Source: Pseudomonas viridiflava
GTDB taxonomy: Bacteria > Pseudomonadota > Gammaproteobacteria > Pseudomonadales > Pseudomonadaceae
Direction: 5' to 3'
DNA: 64,000 nucleotides
NCBI RefSeq assembly: GCF_900590885.1
Contig: NZ_UUON01000033.1
Span: forward strand, 266,206-330,205
A model generated the notes under the pieces. It saw nothing but the letters and a program-made list of their open reading frames with translations, was not told where the DNA came from and did not search any database. The position numbers and the translations under genes are program-made. Positions 19,257 to 27,809 of the stretch are shown piece by piece (within the stretch, counting starts at the first letter, position 1; each line of letters starts with the position of its first letter).

Positions 19257-20585
19257 TCAGAACACGTTGATCGGGTAGTTCACAATCACCCGGTATTCAT
19301 CCACATCGCGGTCCACTGCCGAGTAGCCGTTGCTGCCACGGTTGGTGGCCCATTGCAGGCGCACGGCCAGGTCCTTTGCCTTGCCGCCTTGCACCACGTA
19401 ATTCAGGTCGATGTCCCGCTCCCAGTGCTTGGCGTCTTTGCCGTCGGCGCTGTACCAGGCGCTGTAGCCACGGCTTTGCGGGTCGACTTTGGTGAGGTCG
19501 GTCTTGCCGCTGATGTAGGACACCGCGGAACTCAGGCCGGGCAGGCCGAGGCCGGCGAAGTCATAGGCGTACTTGAGCTTCCACGAGCGCTCGTTGGGGC
19601 CGTTGAAGTCCGAGTATTGCTGGGAGTTGTCCAGGTACACGCTGTCGCCCTGGCTGATGTAGTCGAACGGCGTGTTGCCGTTGACCCGCTGATAGGCGGC
19701 GGTGAGGCTGTGATGGCCGACCGCTACGTTGAAATGCAGGCTGTAGGTGTTGTTGTCGATATCGCCGAGCAGCGACTGGCCGGTGTCCTGCGTGTGGTAG
19801 TAGTGCAGGCCCGGGTTGAGGCTGACCAGGTCATTGAGCGCGTACGTGTAGTCCAGGTCGTAGTAGTACTGGTGCCACACGTCCTTGAGTTCGGAGGCAT
19901 ACAGGTTGCTGGTCACGCCGGGAATGCCGCTGAACGACACGCCCGCCCAGTTCATGTGTTGCGGGTCGTTGTTGGCAGGCAGGGCGCCGTAGCTGGTGCC
20001 GATGCGCCGATGGCCGCTCTGGTTGTAGAGCTTGGTGAAACTGGCCTGGCCGCCTTCGAGCATCCAGCCGTCGAAGCTGTGGTTGCTCAGGCTCACGCCA
20101 CGGAAGGTCTGCGGCAGCATGCGGGTCATGCCGCCGGCGATCACCGGGTTGTTGAGGAACAGGTCGCCGGCCTTCAGCTCGGTGTCGAACGCGCGCATTT
20201 TCAGGGTGCCGCCAGCGGTGGAGGACGAACCGGGGGCCTTGCCGCTGCCGTCCGCGCTGCCGTAGGGCAGGATGCTGGAACCGTCGGTGCCGCCACCGCC
20301 GTCGAGTTTCAGGCCGAGCATGGCGTGGGCGTCCAGGCCGAAACCGACGGTGCCCTGGGTGTAGCCGGATTCGAAGGTGCCGAGAAAGCCCTGGCCCCAT
20401 TCCTTGCTGTCATCGGTGTGGATGTCGCGCCGGTCGCGGTTCATGTAGTAGTTGCGGGCGTTGATGTTGAGGTGTGAGCCTTCGACGAATCCGTCGGCGG
20501 GGGTAGTGTCTGCCGCGTGGGCGAGGGGGACGATCGTTGCTGCAATCGCGAGGAATAACGGGGTCAGCGTCAGCGAGTTCTTCAC
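19257..20585 (-). CDS. OprD-family outer-membrane porin
   Basis: A 442-residue porin of the Pseudomonas OprD (Occ) family, which takes up small carboxylates or basic amino acids through an 18-stranded barrel. It has a signal peptide ending in ALAHA-like residues (PLAHAADTT), the family opening DGFVEGSHLNINARNYYMNRD, KMRAFDTELKAGDLFLNNPV, and a C-terminal aromatic Phe. I place the start at the GTG at 20585 because AAAGGAG lies eight bases upstream; a TTG at 20606 would add seven residues that overlap this ribosome site. The substrate, and the choice between OccD and OccK subfamilies, cannot be read here. Confidence 0.9.
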   Translation of the reverse strand: MKNSLTLTPLFLAIAATIVPLAHAADTTPADGFVEGSHLNINARNYYMNRDRRDIHTDDSKEWGQGFLGTFESGYTQGTVGFGLDAHAMLGLKLDGGGGTDGSSILPYGSADGSGKAPGSSSTAGGTLKMRAFDTELKAGDLFLNNPVIAGGMTRMLPQTFRGVSLSNHSFDGWMLEGGQASFTKLYNQSGHRRIGTSYGALPANNDPQHMNWAGVSFSGIPGVTSNLYASELKDVWHQYYYDLDYTYALNDLVSLNPGLHYYHTQDTGQSLLGDIDNNTYSLHFNVAVGHHSLTAAYQRVNGNTPFDYISQGDSVYLDNSQQYSDFNGPNERSWKLKYAYDFAGLGLPGLSSAVSYISGKTDLTKVDPQSRGYSAWYSADGKDAKHWERDIDLNYVVQGGKAKDLAVRLQWATNRGSNGYSAVDRDVDEYRVIVNYPINVF

Positions 20586-20888
20586 CGGTAAAGCTCCTTT
20601 GGTCAATCGAAAACGGCCAATGTCGTGAGGGTTGCCTGGCCTTTTTTAGGGCAAAAAAAAGCCGCTGAAGTTAGCGGCTTTAAGACAGATTCCCAGTGTA
20701 GAGCCCTGGAAATAAGTCGAGGGAAATTCGGGTAAGCGGGGTGGCTGTCTTTGCCGTGCGCTCATCGATGCGTCAAATTAACGCAGGTGAGCGGCGGGGT
20801 ACAGAGTGTAACAAGATAATGACTGTTGCCCAAATCGCAATAGTTAGCGATGTGACTGATGCGCCTCGGTCAAATGTGTTCTTGAGAT
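20586..20888. other. Intergenic region between porin and sensor kinase
   Basis: It holds the porin ribosome-binding site at the left end, a minus-strand terminator at 20653-20682 and otherwise unremarkable, slightly AT-richer sequence. I see no gene in it. Confidence 0.6.
20653..20682 (-). terminator. Rho-independent terminator of the RND/two-component operon
   Basis: On the minus strand AAAGCCGCT, a 6-base loop and AGCGGCTTT are followed by a run of eight T. It lies 206 bp downstream of the sensor-kinase stop and upstream of the porin. Confidence 0.8.
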
Positions 20889-22250
20889 TTAGACAGGCAG
20901 GGTGATGCCAAAGGTGTTGCCGCTGCCGTTGCTGCGCACGAACACGTCGCCGCCATGCATCAGCGCAATCGCCTTGACGATCGCCAACCCCAACCCATGG
21001 TTTGCCCCGCTGTTGCTGCGCGAGGCATCCACCCGATAAAACCGCTCAAACAAACGCGGCAGATGCTCACTGGCAATCTCATCACCCGGGTTCGTCACCC
21101 CGATCGCCACAAACTGCTCCTGCACGTCGATATTCACCTCGATCACCTGCCCCGGCGCAGTGTGCTGCACCGCATTACTCAGCAGGTTGATCAACGCACG
21201 GCGCAGGTGCGCTTTCTCGATCTGCACCTGGGCATCCCCACTCACCCGCACCTTAACCTGCGCGTCTTCGAGGATGAAATCCAGGTAGTCGAGCGTGGTC
21301 GCCACCTCATCGGCCAGGGAGCTTTCGATCAGCTTGGTGGCCTTGCTGCCCTGGTCGGCACTGGCAAGAAACAGCATGTCGTTGATGATCGAACGCAGGC
21401 GCTCCAGCTCTTCCAGGTTCGACTCCAGCACCTCCAGGTAATGCTCCGCCGAACGCCCACGGGTCAGCGCCACTTGGGTCTGGCCAATCAGGTTGGTCAG
21501 CGGTGAACGCAGCTCGTGGGCCACATCTGCATTGAAGGATTCGAGGCGCGAGTAGGCCTGCTCGACCCGGTCGAGGGTGGAGTTGAACGAGTTGACGAAC
21601 TGGCTCAGCTCCGGCGGCAATGGCGACAGTTGCAGGCGCCCGGAGAGTTTGGGCGGCGCGAGTTTCTGCGCCTCGTCCGAGAGCGTGATCAGTGGCTTGA
21701 GGCCGATCCGCGACACCCAGAACCCCAGCAGCGCTGCCAGCACCACGCCGACAAACGCCAGGCCGATCAGCGCCATCAGCAGTTGGTGCTGGGTCGCGTG
21801 GAAATTTTCGGTGTCGATGGCGATGATGAAACGCAGCGGCGGGCGTAGATCCTTGGCCGCAAACTGGCTCACCAGCGCCTTGAACGGGTGATCGTGGCCG
21901 GCCAGGTGCAAGTCGCGCTTGCCCGTGGGCCCGGCGGCAAATTCGCGAATCTGTGCATCGGGGTTGCCGTACTCATAGGCGGGATTGCTGCTCACCACCC
22001 AAAAACGGATGCGCTTGTCTTCCTCGCTTAATAGCTTGAGCTTGGCCTGGATCTTCACCCAATGGTCCGGCGTACCAAAGCGATTCACCGAAGACTCGAG
22101 CACGCTGTAACGCGCGTCCAGCTCGGCTCCCGGCAACAGGCCCAGACCACGGTCCACCTGCTGGTACAGCGCGCCGCCGATCAACAAAAAGATCAACAGC
22201 GCCACCAGCGTGAACATGCCGCTCAGGCGCAAGGCGATGGAGTTAGCCAC
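20889..22250 (-). CDS. Sensor histidine kinase, heavy-metal (CusS/CopS) type
   Basis: A 453-residue membrane kinase. It has a membrane helix at about residues 10-30, a periplasmic sensor of about 125 residues, a second helix near 155-180, HAMP, and a catalytic core. The phosphoacceptor is H245 in FNADVAHELRSPLTNL. The N box reads RRALINLLSNAVQHT and the G box HGLGLAIVKAIALMHGG. The layout and the short HAMP-to-H-box spacing fit the heavy-metal sensor kinase group. It starts at one of two adjacent GTG codons (22250 or 22253) overlapping the regulator stop. The periplasmic part contains several His (HLAGHDHPF) that could bind metal, but the signal is not established. Confidence 0.9.
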   Translation of the reverse strand: MANSIALRLSGMFTLVALLIFLLIGGALYQQVDRGLGLLPGAELDARYSVLESSVNRFGTPDHWVKIQAKLKLLSEEDKRIRFWVVSSNPAYEYGNPDAQIREFAAGPTGKRDLHLAGHDHPFKALVSQFAAKDLRPPLRFIIAIDTENFHATQHQLLMALIGLAFVGVVLAALLGFWVSRIGLKPLITLSDEAQKLAPPKLSGRLQLSPLPPELSQFVNSFNSTLDRVEQAYSRLESFNADVAHELRSPLTNLIGQTQVALTRGRSAEHYLEVLESNLEELERLRSIINDMLFLASADQGSKATKLIESSLADEVATTLDYLDFILEDAQVKVRVSGDAQVQIEKAHLRRALINLLSNAVQHTAPGQVIEVNIDVQEQFVAIGVTNPGDEIASEHLPRLFERFYRVDASRSNSGANHGLGLAIVKAIALMHGGDVFVRSNGSGNTFGITLPV

Positions 22251-22935
22251 CACGGCTGTTCTCCTGCACGCGGCTTTCCAGCACGTAGCCCATGCCGCGA
22301 ATGGTGTGCAGCAGTTTTTGCTCGAACGGCCCGTCGAGCTTGGCGCGCAGGCGCTTGATCGCGACTTCGACCACGTTGGCGTCGCTGTCGAAATTGATGT
22401 CCCAGACCATTTCCGCAATCGAGGTCTTGGACAGGATTTCTCCCTGGCGCCGCGCCAACACGCTGAGCAGCGAGAATTCCTTGGCGGTCAGGTCCAGGCG
22501 CAGGCCGTTGCGGCTGGCCTTGCGGCTGATCAGGTCGATCCACAGGTCGGCAACGGTCACTTGCACCGGCTCATGGCCGCCGCTGCGACGGGTCAGCGCT
22601 TGCAGGCGCGCCACCAGTTCGAGGAACGAAAATGGCTTGCCCAGGTAGTCGTCGGCGCCTTCGCGCAGGCCACGGATGCGGTCTTCCACACGCTCGCGGG
22701 CGGTGAGCATGATCACCGGCGTCTGCTTGCGCGCACGCAGCGCCCGCAACACGCCAAAGCCGTCGAGGCCGGGCAGCATCACGTCGAGCACGATCACCGC
22801 GTAATCGTTTTCCAGCGCCAGGTGCAAACCCTCGATGCCTTCGCGGGCTACATCGACGGTGTAGCCTTGCTCTGTCAGACCGCGATGCAGGTAGTCCGCG
22901 GTTTTTTCTTCATCTTCAATAATCAGGACGCGCAT
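22243..22935 (-). CDS. OmpR-family response regulator, CusR/CopR-like
   Basis: A 230-residue regulator with an N-terminal receiver domain (acidic pair EDEE, phosphoacceptor D51 in VIVLDVMLPGLDG, switch Thr in MLTAR, Lys in LGKPFSF) and a C-terminal winged helix (LTAKEFSLLSVLARRQGEILSKTSI and the recognition helix NVVEVAIKRLRAKLD). This pattern is typical of the CusR/CopR/IrlR group. It lies nine bases after the RND pump stop and overlaps its kinase. The TGACA-N4-TGTCA palindrome upstream of the operon is a plausible operator for it. Confidence 0.92.
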   Translation of the reverse strand: MRVLIIEDEEKTADYLHRGLTEQGYTVDVAREGIEGLHLALENDYAVIVLDVMLPGLDGFGVLRALRARKQTPVIMLTARERVEDRIRGLREGADDYLGKPFSFLELVARLQALTRRSGGHEPVQVTVADLWIDLISRKASRNGLRLDLTAKEFSLLSVLARRQGEILSKTSIAEMVWDINFDSDANVVEVAIKRLRAKLDGPFEQKLLHTIRGMGYVLESRVQENSRGG

Positions 22936-22944
22936 GACACCGCC

Positions 22945-25900
22945 TCAATCTGTGGTCGCCAGCGCAGGCGCTGGTTTGGGCCGGTGGAAAAACCGTTCAA
23001 GGTACAAGTATATGACCGGTGTGGTGAACAGCGTCAGCGCCTGGCTCACCAGCAGCCCGCCAACCACCGCAATCCCCAGCGGCTGGCGCATTTCTGCACC
23101 GGGGCCGGCACCCAGCATCAACGGCACGGCGCCGAGCAGGGCGGCGAGGGTGGTCATGATGATCGGCCGGAACCGCGTCACGCAGGCTTCGTAAATCGCA
23201 TCCTCCGGCGACATGCCCCGGACCCGCTGGGCCTCCAGGGCAAAGTCGATCATCAGGATGCCGTTTTTCTTGACGATCCCGATCAGCAACACCAGCCCGA
23301 TCAGCGCCATGATCGAAAAATCCTGGCCCATCAGCGACAGCATGATCAGCGCGCCCAACCCCGCCGAGGGCAAGGTGGAAATGATCGTCAGCGGGTGCAC
23401 AAAGCTCTCATACAACACGCCGAGGATGATGTAGACCGCCACCAGCGCCGCGAGGATCAGCCAAGGCTGGCTGGCCAGCGAACTCTGGAACGCCTGCGCC
23501 GCACCCTGGAAGTTGCCGATGATGGTAGTCGGCATGCCGATTTCATTCTTGGCCTGGTTGAGCATGATCACCGCATCGCCCAATGCCACGCCGGGCGCCA
23601 GGTTGAACGACAGGTTGGCGGCCGGGAACATGCCGTCATGGCTGATGGACAACGGGCCCACGGTCGGCGGGTCGACCTTGGCCAGCGCCGACAGCGGCAC
23701 CATCTCGTTGGTCAGCGGTGAGCGCAGGTAGAAAAAATTCAGGCTCTCGGCCTTGCCGCGTTGCTGGGTGTCCAGTTCCAGCACCACCTGGTACTGGTTG
23801 ATTTCGGTCTGGAACTCGTTGATCTGGCGCTGGCCGAAGGCGTCGTACAGCGCCTGGTCGACATCGGTGGCGGTCAGGCCGAAACGCGCGGCGGCCTGGC
23901 GGTCGATGCTGATGTGGGTGATGCTGCCGCCCAGTTGCAGGTCGTTGGACAGGTCTCGGAACGCCGGGTTGGCGCGCAGTTTTTCGGTGAGGCGTTGGGT
24001 CCAGGTATTGAGCGTCGGGCCGTCGTTGCTCTTGAGCACATATTGGTACTGCGCGCGGCTGGGGCCGGAGCTGAGGTTGATGTCTTGCCCGGCGCGCAGG
24101 TACAGCACGATGCCCGGCACCTTGGCCAGCTTGGGGCGGATGCGGTCGATGAACTGGCTGGCGGACACATCGCGATCACCACGGTCTTTCAAGGCGATCC
24201 AGAAGCGGCCGTTGGCGATGGTCTGGTTACTGCCGGTCACGCCCACCGAGTGGGAAAACGCCTGCACCGCCGGGTCTTCCTTGACGATCTCGGCCAGGGC
24301 CTTGTGCTTGGCGACCATGTCCGGGTACGACACATCCGCCGCCGCCTCGCTGGTGCCAAGGACAAAACCGGTGTCCTGCACCGGAAAGAAGCCCTTGGGG
24401 ATAAACACGTAGCCGACCACGGCCAGGGCCAGGGTCACGATAAAAATGGCGGCCATGGTGCGTTGATGGGCCAGGGCGCGGCGCAGGTTGCGCGCGTAGC
24501 CCGCCAGCAGGCGCTCGCTGAAACCGGGTTTGTCGTGGGCCACGTGGGTGGGGGCGCGCATGAACAGCGCGGCGAGGGTCGGTGCCAGGGTCAGGGACAC
24601 CACCACCGAAATCAGAATGGTCGAGGTCGCCGTCAGGGCAAACTCCTTGAACAGCCGCCCGACCACGCCACCCATGAACAGCAGCGGGATAAACGCCGCC
24701 ACCAGCGAGAAGCTGATGGACACCACGGTAAAGCCAATCTCGCCGGCGCCCTTGATCGCCGCTTCGCGTTTGTCCAACCCGGCTTCGAGGTGGCGGTGGA
24801 TGTTTTCCACCACCACGATCGCATCGTCCACCACAAAGCCCACGGCGATCACGATGGCCACCAGAGTCAGGTTGTTCAGGCTGAAGCCCATCAGGTACAT
24901 CAGCGCAAAACTGGCCACCAGCGAGACGCCGAGCACGCTGGACACAATCAACGTCGCCGACAGCTGGCGCAGGAACAGCGCCATCACCGCCACCACCAGC
25001 AGGATGGCGATCAGCAGGGTCACTTCCACTTCATGCAGCGAGGCGCGGATGGTCTTGGTGCGGTCGGTCAACACGCTGACCTGCACCGAGGCCGGCAGCA
25101 TGGCTTGCAGGCGCGGCAGCTCGGCTTGAATGCGGTCGACGGTCTCAACGATGTTCGCGCCGGGCTGGCGCGAAATCACCAGGTTGACCCCGGGCGTGTC
25201 GCCGGACCAGGCCTGCACGTAGGCGTTTTCCGAACCATTGATGACTTTGGCGATATCGCGCAGTTGAACCGGTGCACCGTCCTTGTAGGACACGATCAAC
25301 TGCGCGTAGTCCTCGGGGTGAAACAGCTGGTCGTTGGTCGACAGGGTCGACACGCTGTTCTCGCCATAGATCGCGCCCTTGGCCAGGTTGAGGCTCGATT
25401 GCTGGATGGCCAGGCGAATGTCGGCGAGGGTCAGGCCGATGGCCGCGAGTTTGTCCGGTGAGGCCTGTACGCGAATCGCCGGGCGTTGCTGGCCGGTGAT
25501 GTTGATCTGGCCAACGCCGTCGATCTGGCTGATCTGCCGCGCCAGCAGGGTTTCCACGTAGTCGCTCAGTTCGGTGCTGGGCATGCTGTTGGAACTGACG
25601 CTGAGGATCAGCACCGGGCTGTCCGCCGGGTTGACCTTCTTCCAGGTCGGCAGGCTCGGCATGTCGCTGGGCAGCTTGCCGGACGCAGTGTTGATCGCCG
25701 CCTGCACTTCTTGCGCGGCGGTGTCGATGCTCTTGTTGAGGGTGAATTGCAGGGTCAAAAGGCTTGAGCCCAAGGCACTGCTGGAGGTCATCTGGGTCAT
25801 GCCGGGGATGGCGCTGAATTGCACCTCCAGCGGGGTGGCCACCGAGGAGGCCATGGTGTCCGGGCTGGCGCCGGGCAGGGTGGCGGTGACCTGGATCGTC

Positions 25901-26034
25901 GGAAATTCCGCTTCCGGCAGTGGGGCGATGGCCAGGCGCGGGAAGGCAATCATCCCGAGCAGCACCAGGGCGAAGGTGAGCAGCAAGGTCGCGACCGGGT
26001 GGTCTACGCACCAGGCCGAGGGCGAACGGCTCAT
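22945..26034 (-). CDS. RND efflux pump inner-membrane transporter (drug-type, MdtB/MdtC/MuxB-like)
   Basis: A 1029-residue proton-driven RND permease. The N-terminal membrane helix is followed by the usual first periplasmic loop. GFVVDDAIVVVENIHRH carries the TM4 Asp pair of proton relay, and GIVKKNGILMIDFA carries the TM10 Lys. The sequence and length resemble the hydrophobe/amphiphile exporters of the MdtBC/MuxBC kind rather than CusA/CzcA metal exporters. Only one RND subunit is present and no outer-membrane channel is encoded next to it, so a TolC/OprM-type partner must come from elsewhere. Its ATG overlaps the MFP stop by four bases. Confidence 0.94.
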   Translation of the reverse strand: MSRSPSAWCVDHPVATLLLTFALVLLGMIAFPRLAIAPLPEAEFPTIQVTATLPGASPDTMASSVATPLEVQFSAIPGMTQMTSSSALGSSLLTLQFTLNKSIDTAAQEVQAAINTASGKLPSDMPSLPTWKKVNPADSPVLILSVSSNSMPSTELSDYVETLLARQISQIDGVGQINITGQQRPAIRVQASPDKLAAIGLTLADIRLAIQQSSLNLAKGAIYGENSVSTLSTNDQLFHPEDYAQLIVSYKDGAPVQLRDIAKVINGSENAYVQAWSGDTPGVNLVISRQPGANIVETVDRIQAELPRLQAMLPASVQVSVLTDRTKTIRASLHEVEVTLLIAILLVVAVMALFLRQLSATLIVSSVLGVSLVASFALMYLMGFSLNNLTLVAIVIAVGFVVDDAIVVVENIHRHLEAGLDKREAAIKGAGEIGFTVVSISFSLVAAFIPLLFMGGVVGRLFKEFALTATSTILISVVVSLTLAPTLAALFMRAPTHVAHDKPGFSERLLAGYARNLRRALAHQRTMAAIFIVTLALAVVGYVFIPKGFFPVQDTGFVLGTSEAAADVSYPDMVAKHKALAEIVKEDPAVQAFSHSVGVTGSNQTIANGRFWIALKDRGDRDVSASQFIDRIRPKLAKVPGIVLYLRAGQDINLSSGPSRAQYQYVLKSNDGPTLNTWTQRLTEKLRANPAFRDLSNDLQLGGSITHISIDRQAAARFGLTATDVDQALYDAFGQRQINEFQTEINQYQVVLELDTQQRGKAESLNFFYLRSPLTNEMVPLSALAKVDPPTVGPLSISHDGMFPAANLSFNLAPGVALGDAVIMLNQAKNEIGMPTTIIGNFQGAAQAFQSSLASQPWLILAALVAVYIILGVLYESFVHPLTIISTLPSAGLGALIMLSLMGQDFSIMALIGLVLLIGIVKKNGILMIDFALEAQRVRGMSPEDAIYEACVTRFRPIIMTTLAALLGAVPLMLGAGPGAEMRQPLGIAVVGGLLVSQALTLFTTPVIYLYLERFFHRPKPAPALATTD

Positions 26035-27197
26035 GGCTGCACCTTGGCATCGACCGTCTGGATCACCTGCGGCGGCTCCTTGAGCACCTCTACCTGGGCG
26101 CCGGCCTTGAGCCGCGACTGGCCGTCACTGACCAGCACATCGCCGGCCTGCACGCCTTTGATGATGTTGACGTCGCTGTCCTGATAGGTCACTTGCACCG
26201 GCACCACCTCGACCTTGTCACCGTTGACCCGGTACACGAAGTGCGAGTCCAGGCCGCGTTGCACCACGGTCGGCGGCACCACCAGGGCATTTTTGTCGAG
26301 GGCGGTCTGGATCTTGATCGTGACCAACTGCCCCGGCCACAGGCGCTGTGAGGCGTTATTGAACTCGGCCTTGGCGCGCAGGGTGCCGGTGGTAGAGCTG
26401 ATCTGGTTGTCGATCAGGCTCAAGTGGCCTTCGCCGAGCAGGTCGCCGGTCTGGCCGTCGGTGTCGGCGCCCATGTAGGCATCGACGCTGGCCCTGGTAG
26501 GCGCAGCGATCAGGCCTTGCAGGGTCGGCAGCATCTGTTGCGGCAGGGAAAACTCGACCGCAATCGGGTCGATCTGGGTCACGGAGAACAGGCCCTGGGT
26601 GTCGGCGGTGCGCAGGAAGTTGCCTTCATCCACAGTACGAATTCCCACGCGGCCGCTGACCGGCGAGCGAATCTGGGTGTAGGAAAGTTGCACTTGCGCC
26701 GAATCGATCGCCGCCTGGTTGCCCTGGGCGGTGGCCTTGAGCTGGTTGACCAGGGCTTGTTGCTGGTCATAGGTCTGCTTGGATACGCCGTCGTCGACGC
26801 TCAGCTCCTTGTAGCGCTTGAGGTTGACCAGGGCCACCTGCAGCTGCGCCTGGCTCTCGCCCAGTTGCGCCTTGGCCTGGTCGAGGCTGGCGCGGATCGA
26901 ACGGTCATCGATGGTGGCCAGCAGGTCGCCGGCCTTGACCAGTTGGCCTTCCTTGACCAGCAGCCTGGTGAGAATGCCGTCGACTTGCGGGCGAATCACC
27001 ACACTGTGCAATGACAACACCGAACCGATCCCGCTGACAAAGCGTGGAATGTCCTGCTGCGCCACGCTCACCACCCGTACCGGAATCGCAGTGGGCGCCG
27101 CCAGTTTGGCTTTGGCCGGCCGGGTCAACGCCCAGGCCGCAACGGCCAATACCACGAGGACACCCACGATCAGGGCGGTTTTGCGTTGAATGTGCAT
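26031..27197 (-). CDS. RND efflux periplasmic adaptor protein (MdtA-like)
   Basis: A 388-residue membrane fusion protein. An N-terminal hydrophobic segment (ALIVGVLVVLAVAAWAL) anchors or exports it. The barrel-sandwich half VIRPQVDGILTRLLVKEGQ, an alpha-helical hairpin rich in Gln/Ala and Leu (about residues 95-165), then the second lipoyl half YTQIRSPVSGRVG and the beta-barrel and membrane-proximal domains follow. It links the inner-membrane RND pump to an outer-membrane channel. It is the first gene of a four-gene unit (adaptor, pump, regulator, kinase). No strong Shine-Dalgarno precedes its ATG. Confidence 0.92.
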   Translation of the reverse strand: MHIQRKTALIVGVLVVLAVAAWALTRPAKAKLAAPTAIPVRVVSVAQQDIPRFVSGIGSVLSLHSVVIRPQVDGILTRLLVKEGQLVKAGDLLATIDDRSIRASLDQAKAQLGESQAQLQVALVNLKRYKELSVDDGVSKQTYDQQQALVNQLKATAQGNQAAIDSAQVQLSYTQIRSPVSGRVGIRTVDEGNFLRTADTQGLFSVTQIDPIAVEFSLPQQMLPTLQGLIAAPTRASVDAYMGADTDGQTGDLLGEGHLSLIDNQISSTTGTLRAKAEFNNASQRLWPGQLVTIKIQTALDKNALVVPPTVVQRGLDSHFVYRVNGDKVEVVPVQVTYQDSDVNIIKGVQAGDVLVSDGQSRLKAGAQVEVLKEPPQVIQTVDAKVQP

Positions 27198-27275
27198 GGG
27201 TGAGGCGCCAAGGCAAAGGATTAGGGGAGTATCGGCCTTTATAGCCCGCCAACCCGGTCAGCAAGGTGACTGCTA

Positions 27276-27293
27276 ACTGACAGCGCTGTCAGT
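27276..27293. promoter_or_regulatory. Perfect palindrome, candidate response-regulator operator
   Basis: ACTGACAGCGCTGTCAGT is an 18 bp perfect palindrome 79 bp upstream of the adaptor ATG. It has the form TGACA-N4-TGTCA, the same spacing as the known CusR/CopR boxes. A weak -35/-10 pair (TTGCTG ... TATAAA, spacing 15) lies just downstream on the minus strand, so the site is placed for activation. Binding is inferred. Confidence 0.6.
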
Positions 27294-27409
27294 AAAGCGC
27301 GACCATTCGTACAGGCGGTGGTTAAAGATCCGAGGCGGGCAGGTATACTGCGCGCCAGCGAGGGCAGCAAGCCGGCCCCGCGTCATTTTTTGCATGTTCC
27401 GGAGCTTCC

Positions 27410-27643
27410 ATGACTTCCCCGACACAACCCCCTGTTGAAGCGACCGACCTCGTCGATCCGGCCAGCGCCGAAGGCGTTGAAAAAGCCGAGATCCCGGCGT
27501 TCAAGTTTCCGTTCAAACCGGGTGAGCTGGCCGGGGCCAAGAATGCCGCCCAGCCCTGGTACAAAAACGGCGCCAAGAACGGCCACACCAAGTCGCCGGG
27601 CATGGCCCCGCCGGGTACTCGTCGCTCCATGGGTAAACGCTGA
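27410..27643 (+). CDS. Small uncharacterised basic protein
   Basis: A 77-residue protein, acidic at the N-terminus (LVDPASAEGVEKAEIP) and basic, Gly/Pro/Lys-rich at the C-terminus (GAKNGHTKSPGMAPPG, ending RRSMGKR). There is no signal peptide or membrane helix. GGAG sits five bases before the ATG, and the codon use looks like that of its neighbours, so it is probably translated. I do not recognise a family. It stands alone, divergent from the RND operon, and shares the intergenic region with the palindrome at 27276. Confidence 0.6.
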   Translation: MTSPTQPPVEATDLVDPASAEGVEKAEIPAFKFPFKPGELAGAKNAAQPWYKNGAKNGHTKSPGMAPPGTRRSMGKR

Positions 27644-27809
27644 GGTTAATCCAGCGCGAGCCGTGTTGGCTTTTCCCTACAAGCCCTGTCTATTTTTCTG
27701 ATTGAAGGCCAGCGTCCATTTCTTGAAAGCTTGCACAGCCTCTGCTCCGCCCCTTTTCACACGGGGCCGGGTGTAGTGAGGCTGGTCTTTCCGGAAAAGG
27801 ACGTTTCCC

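Noticed and set aside
19218..20477. Plus-strand frame of 419 codons opposite the OprD-family porin
   Set aside because: Val/Ala/Gly-rich antisense translation; the porin on the other strand has a signal peptide and family motifs.
22210..25461. Plus-strand frames opposite the response regulator and RND pump
   Set aside because: Antisense, with repetitive His/Gln-rich translation.
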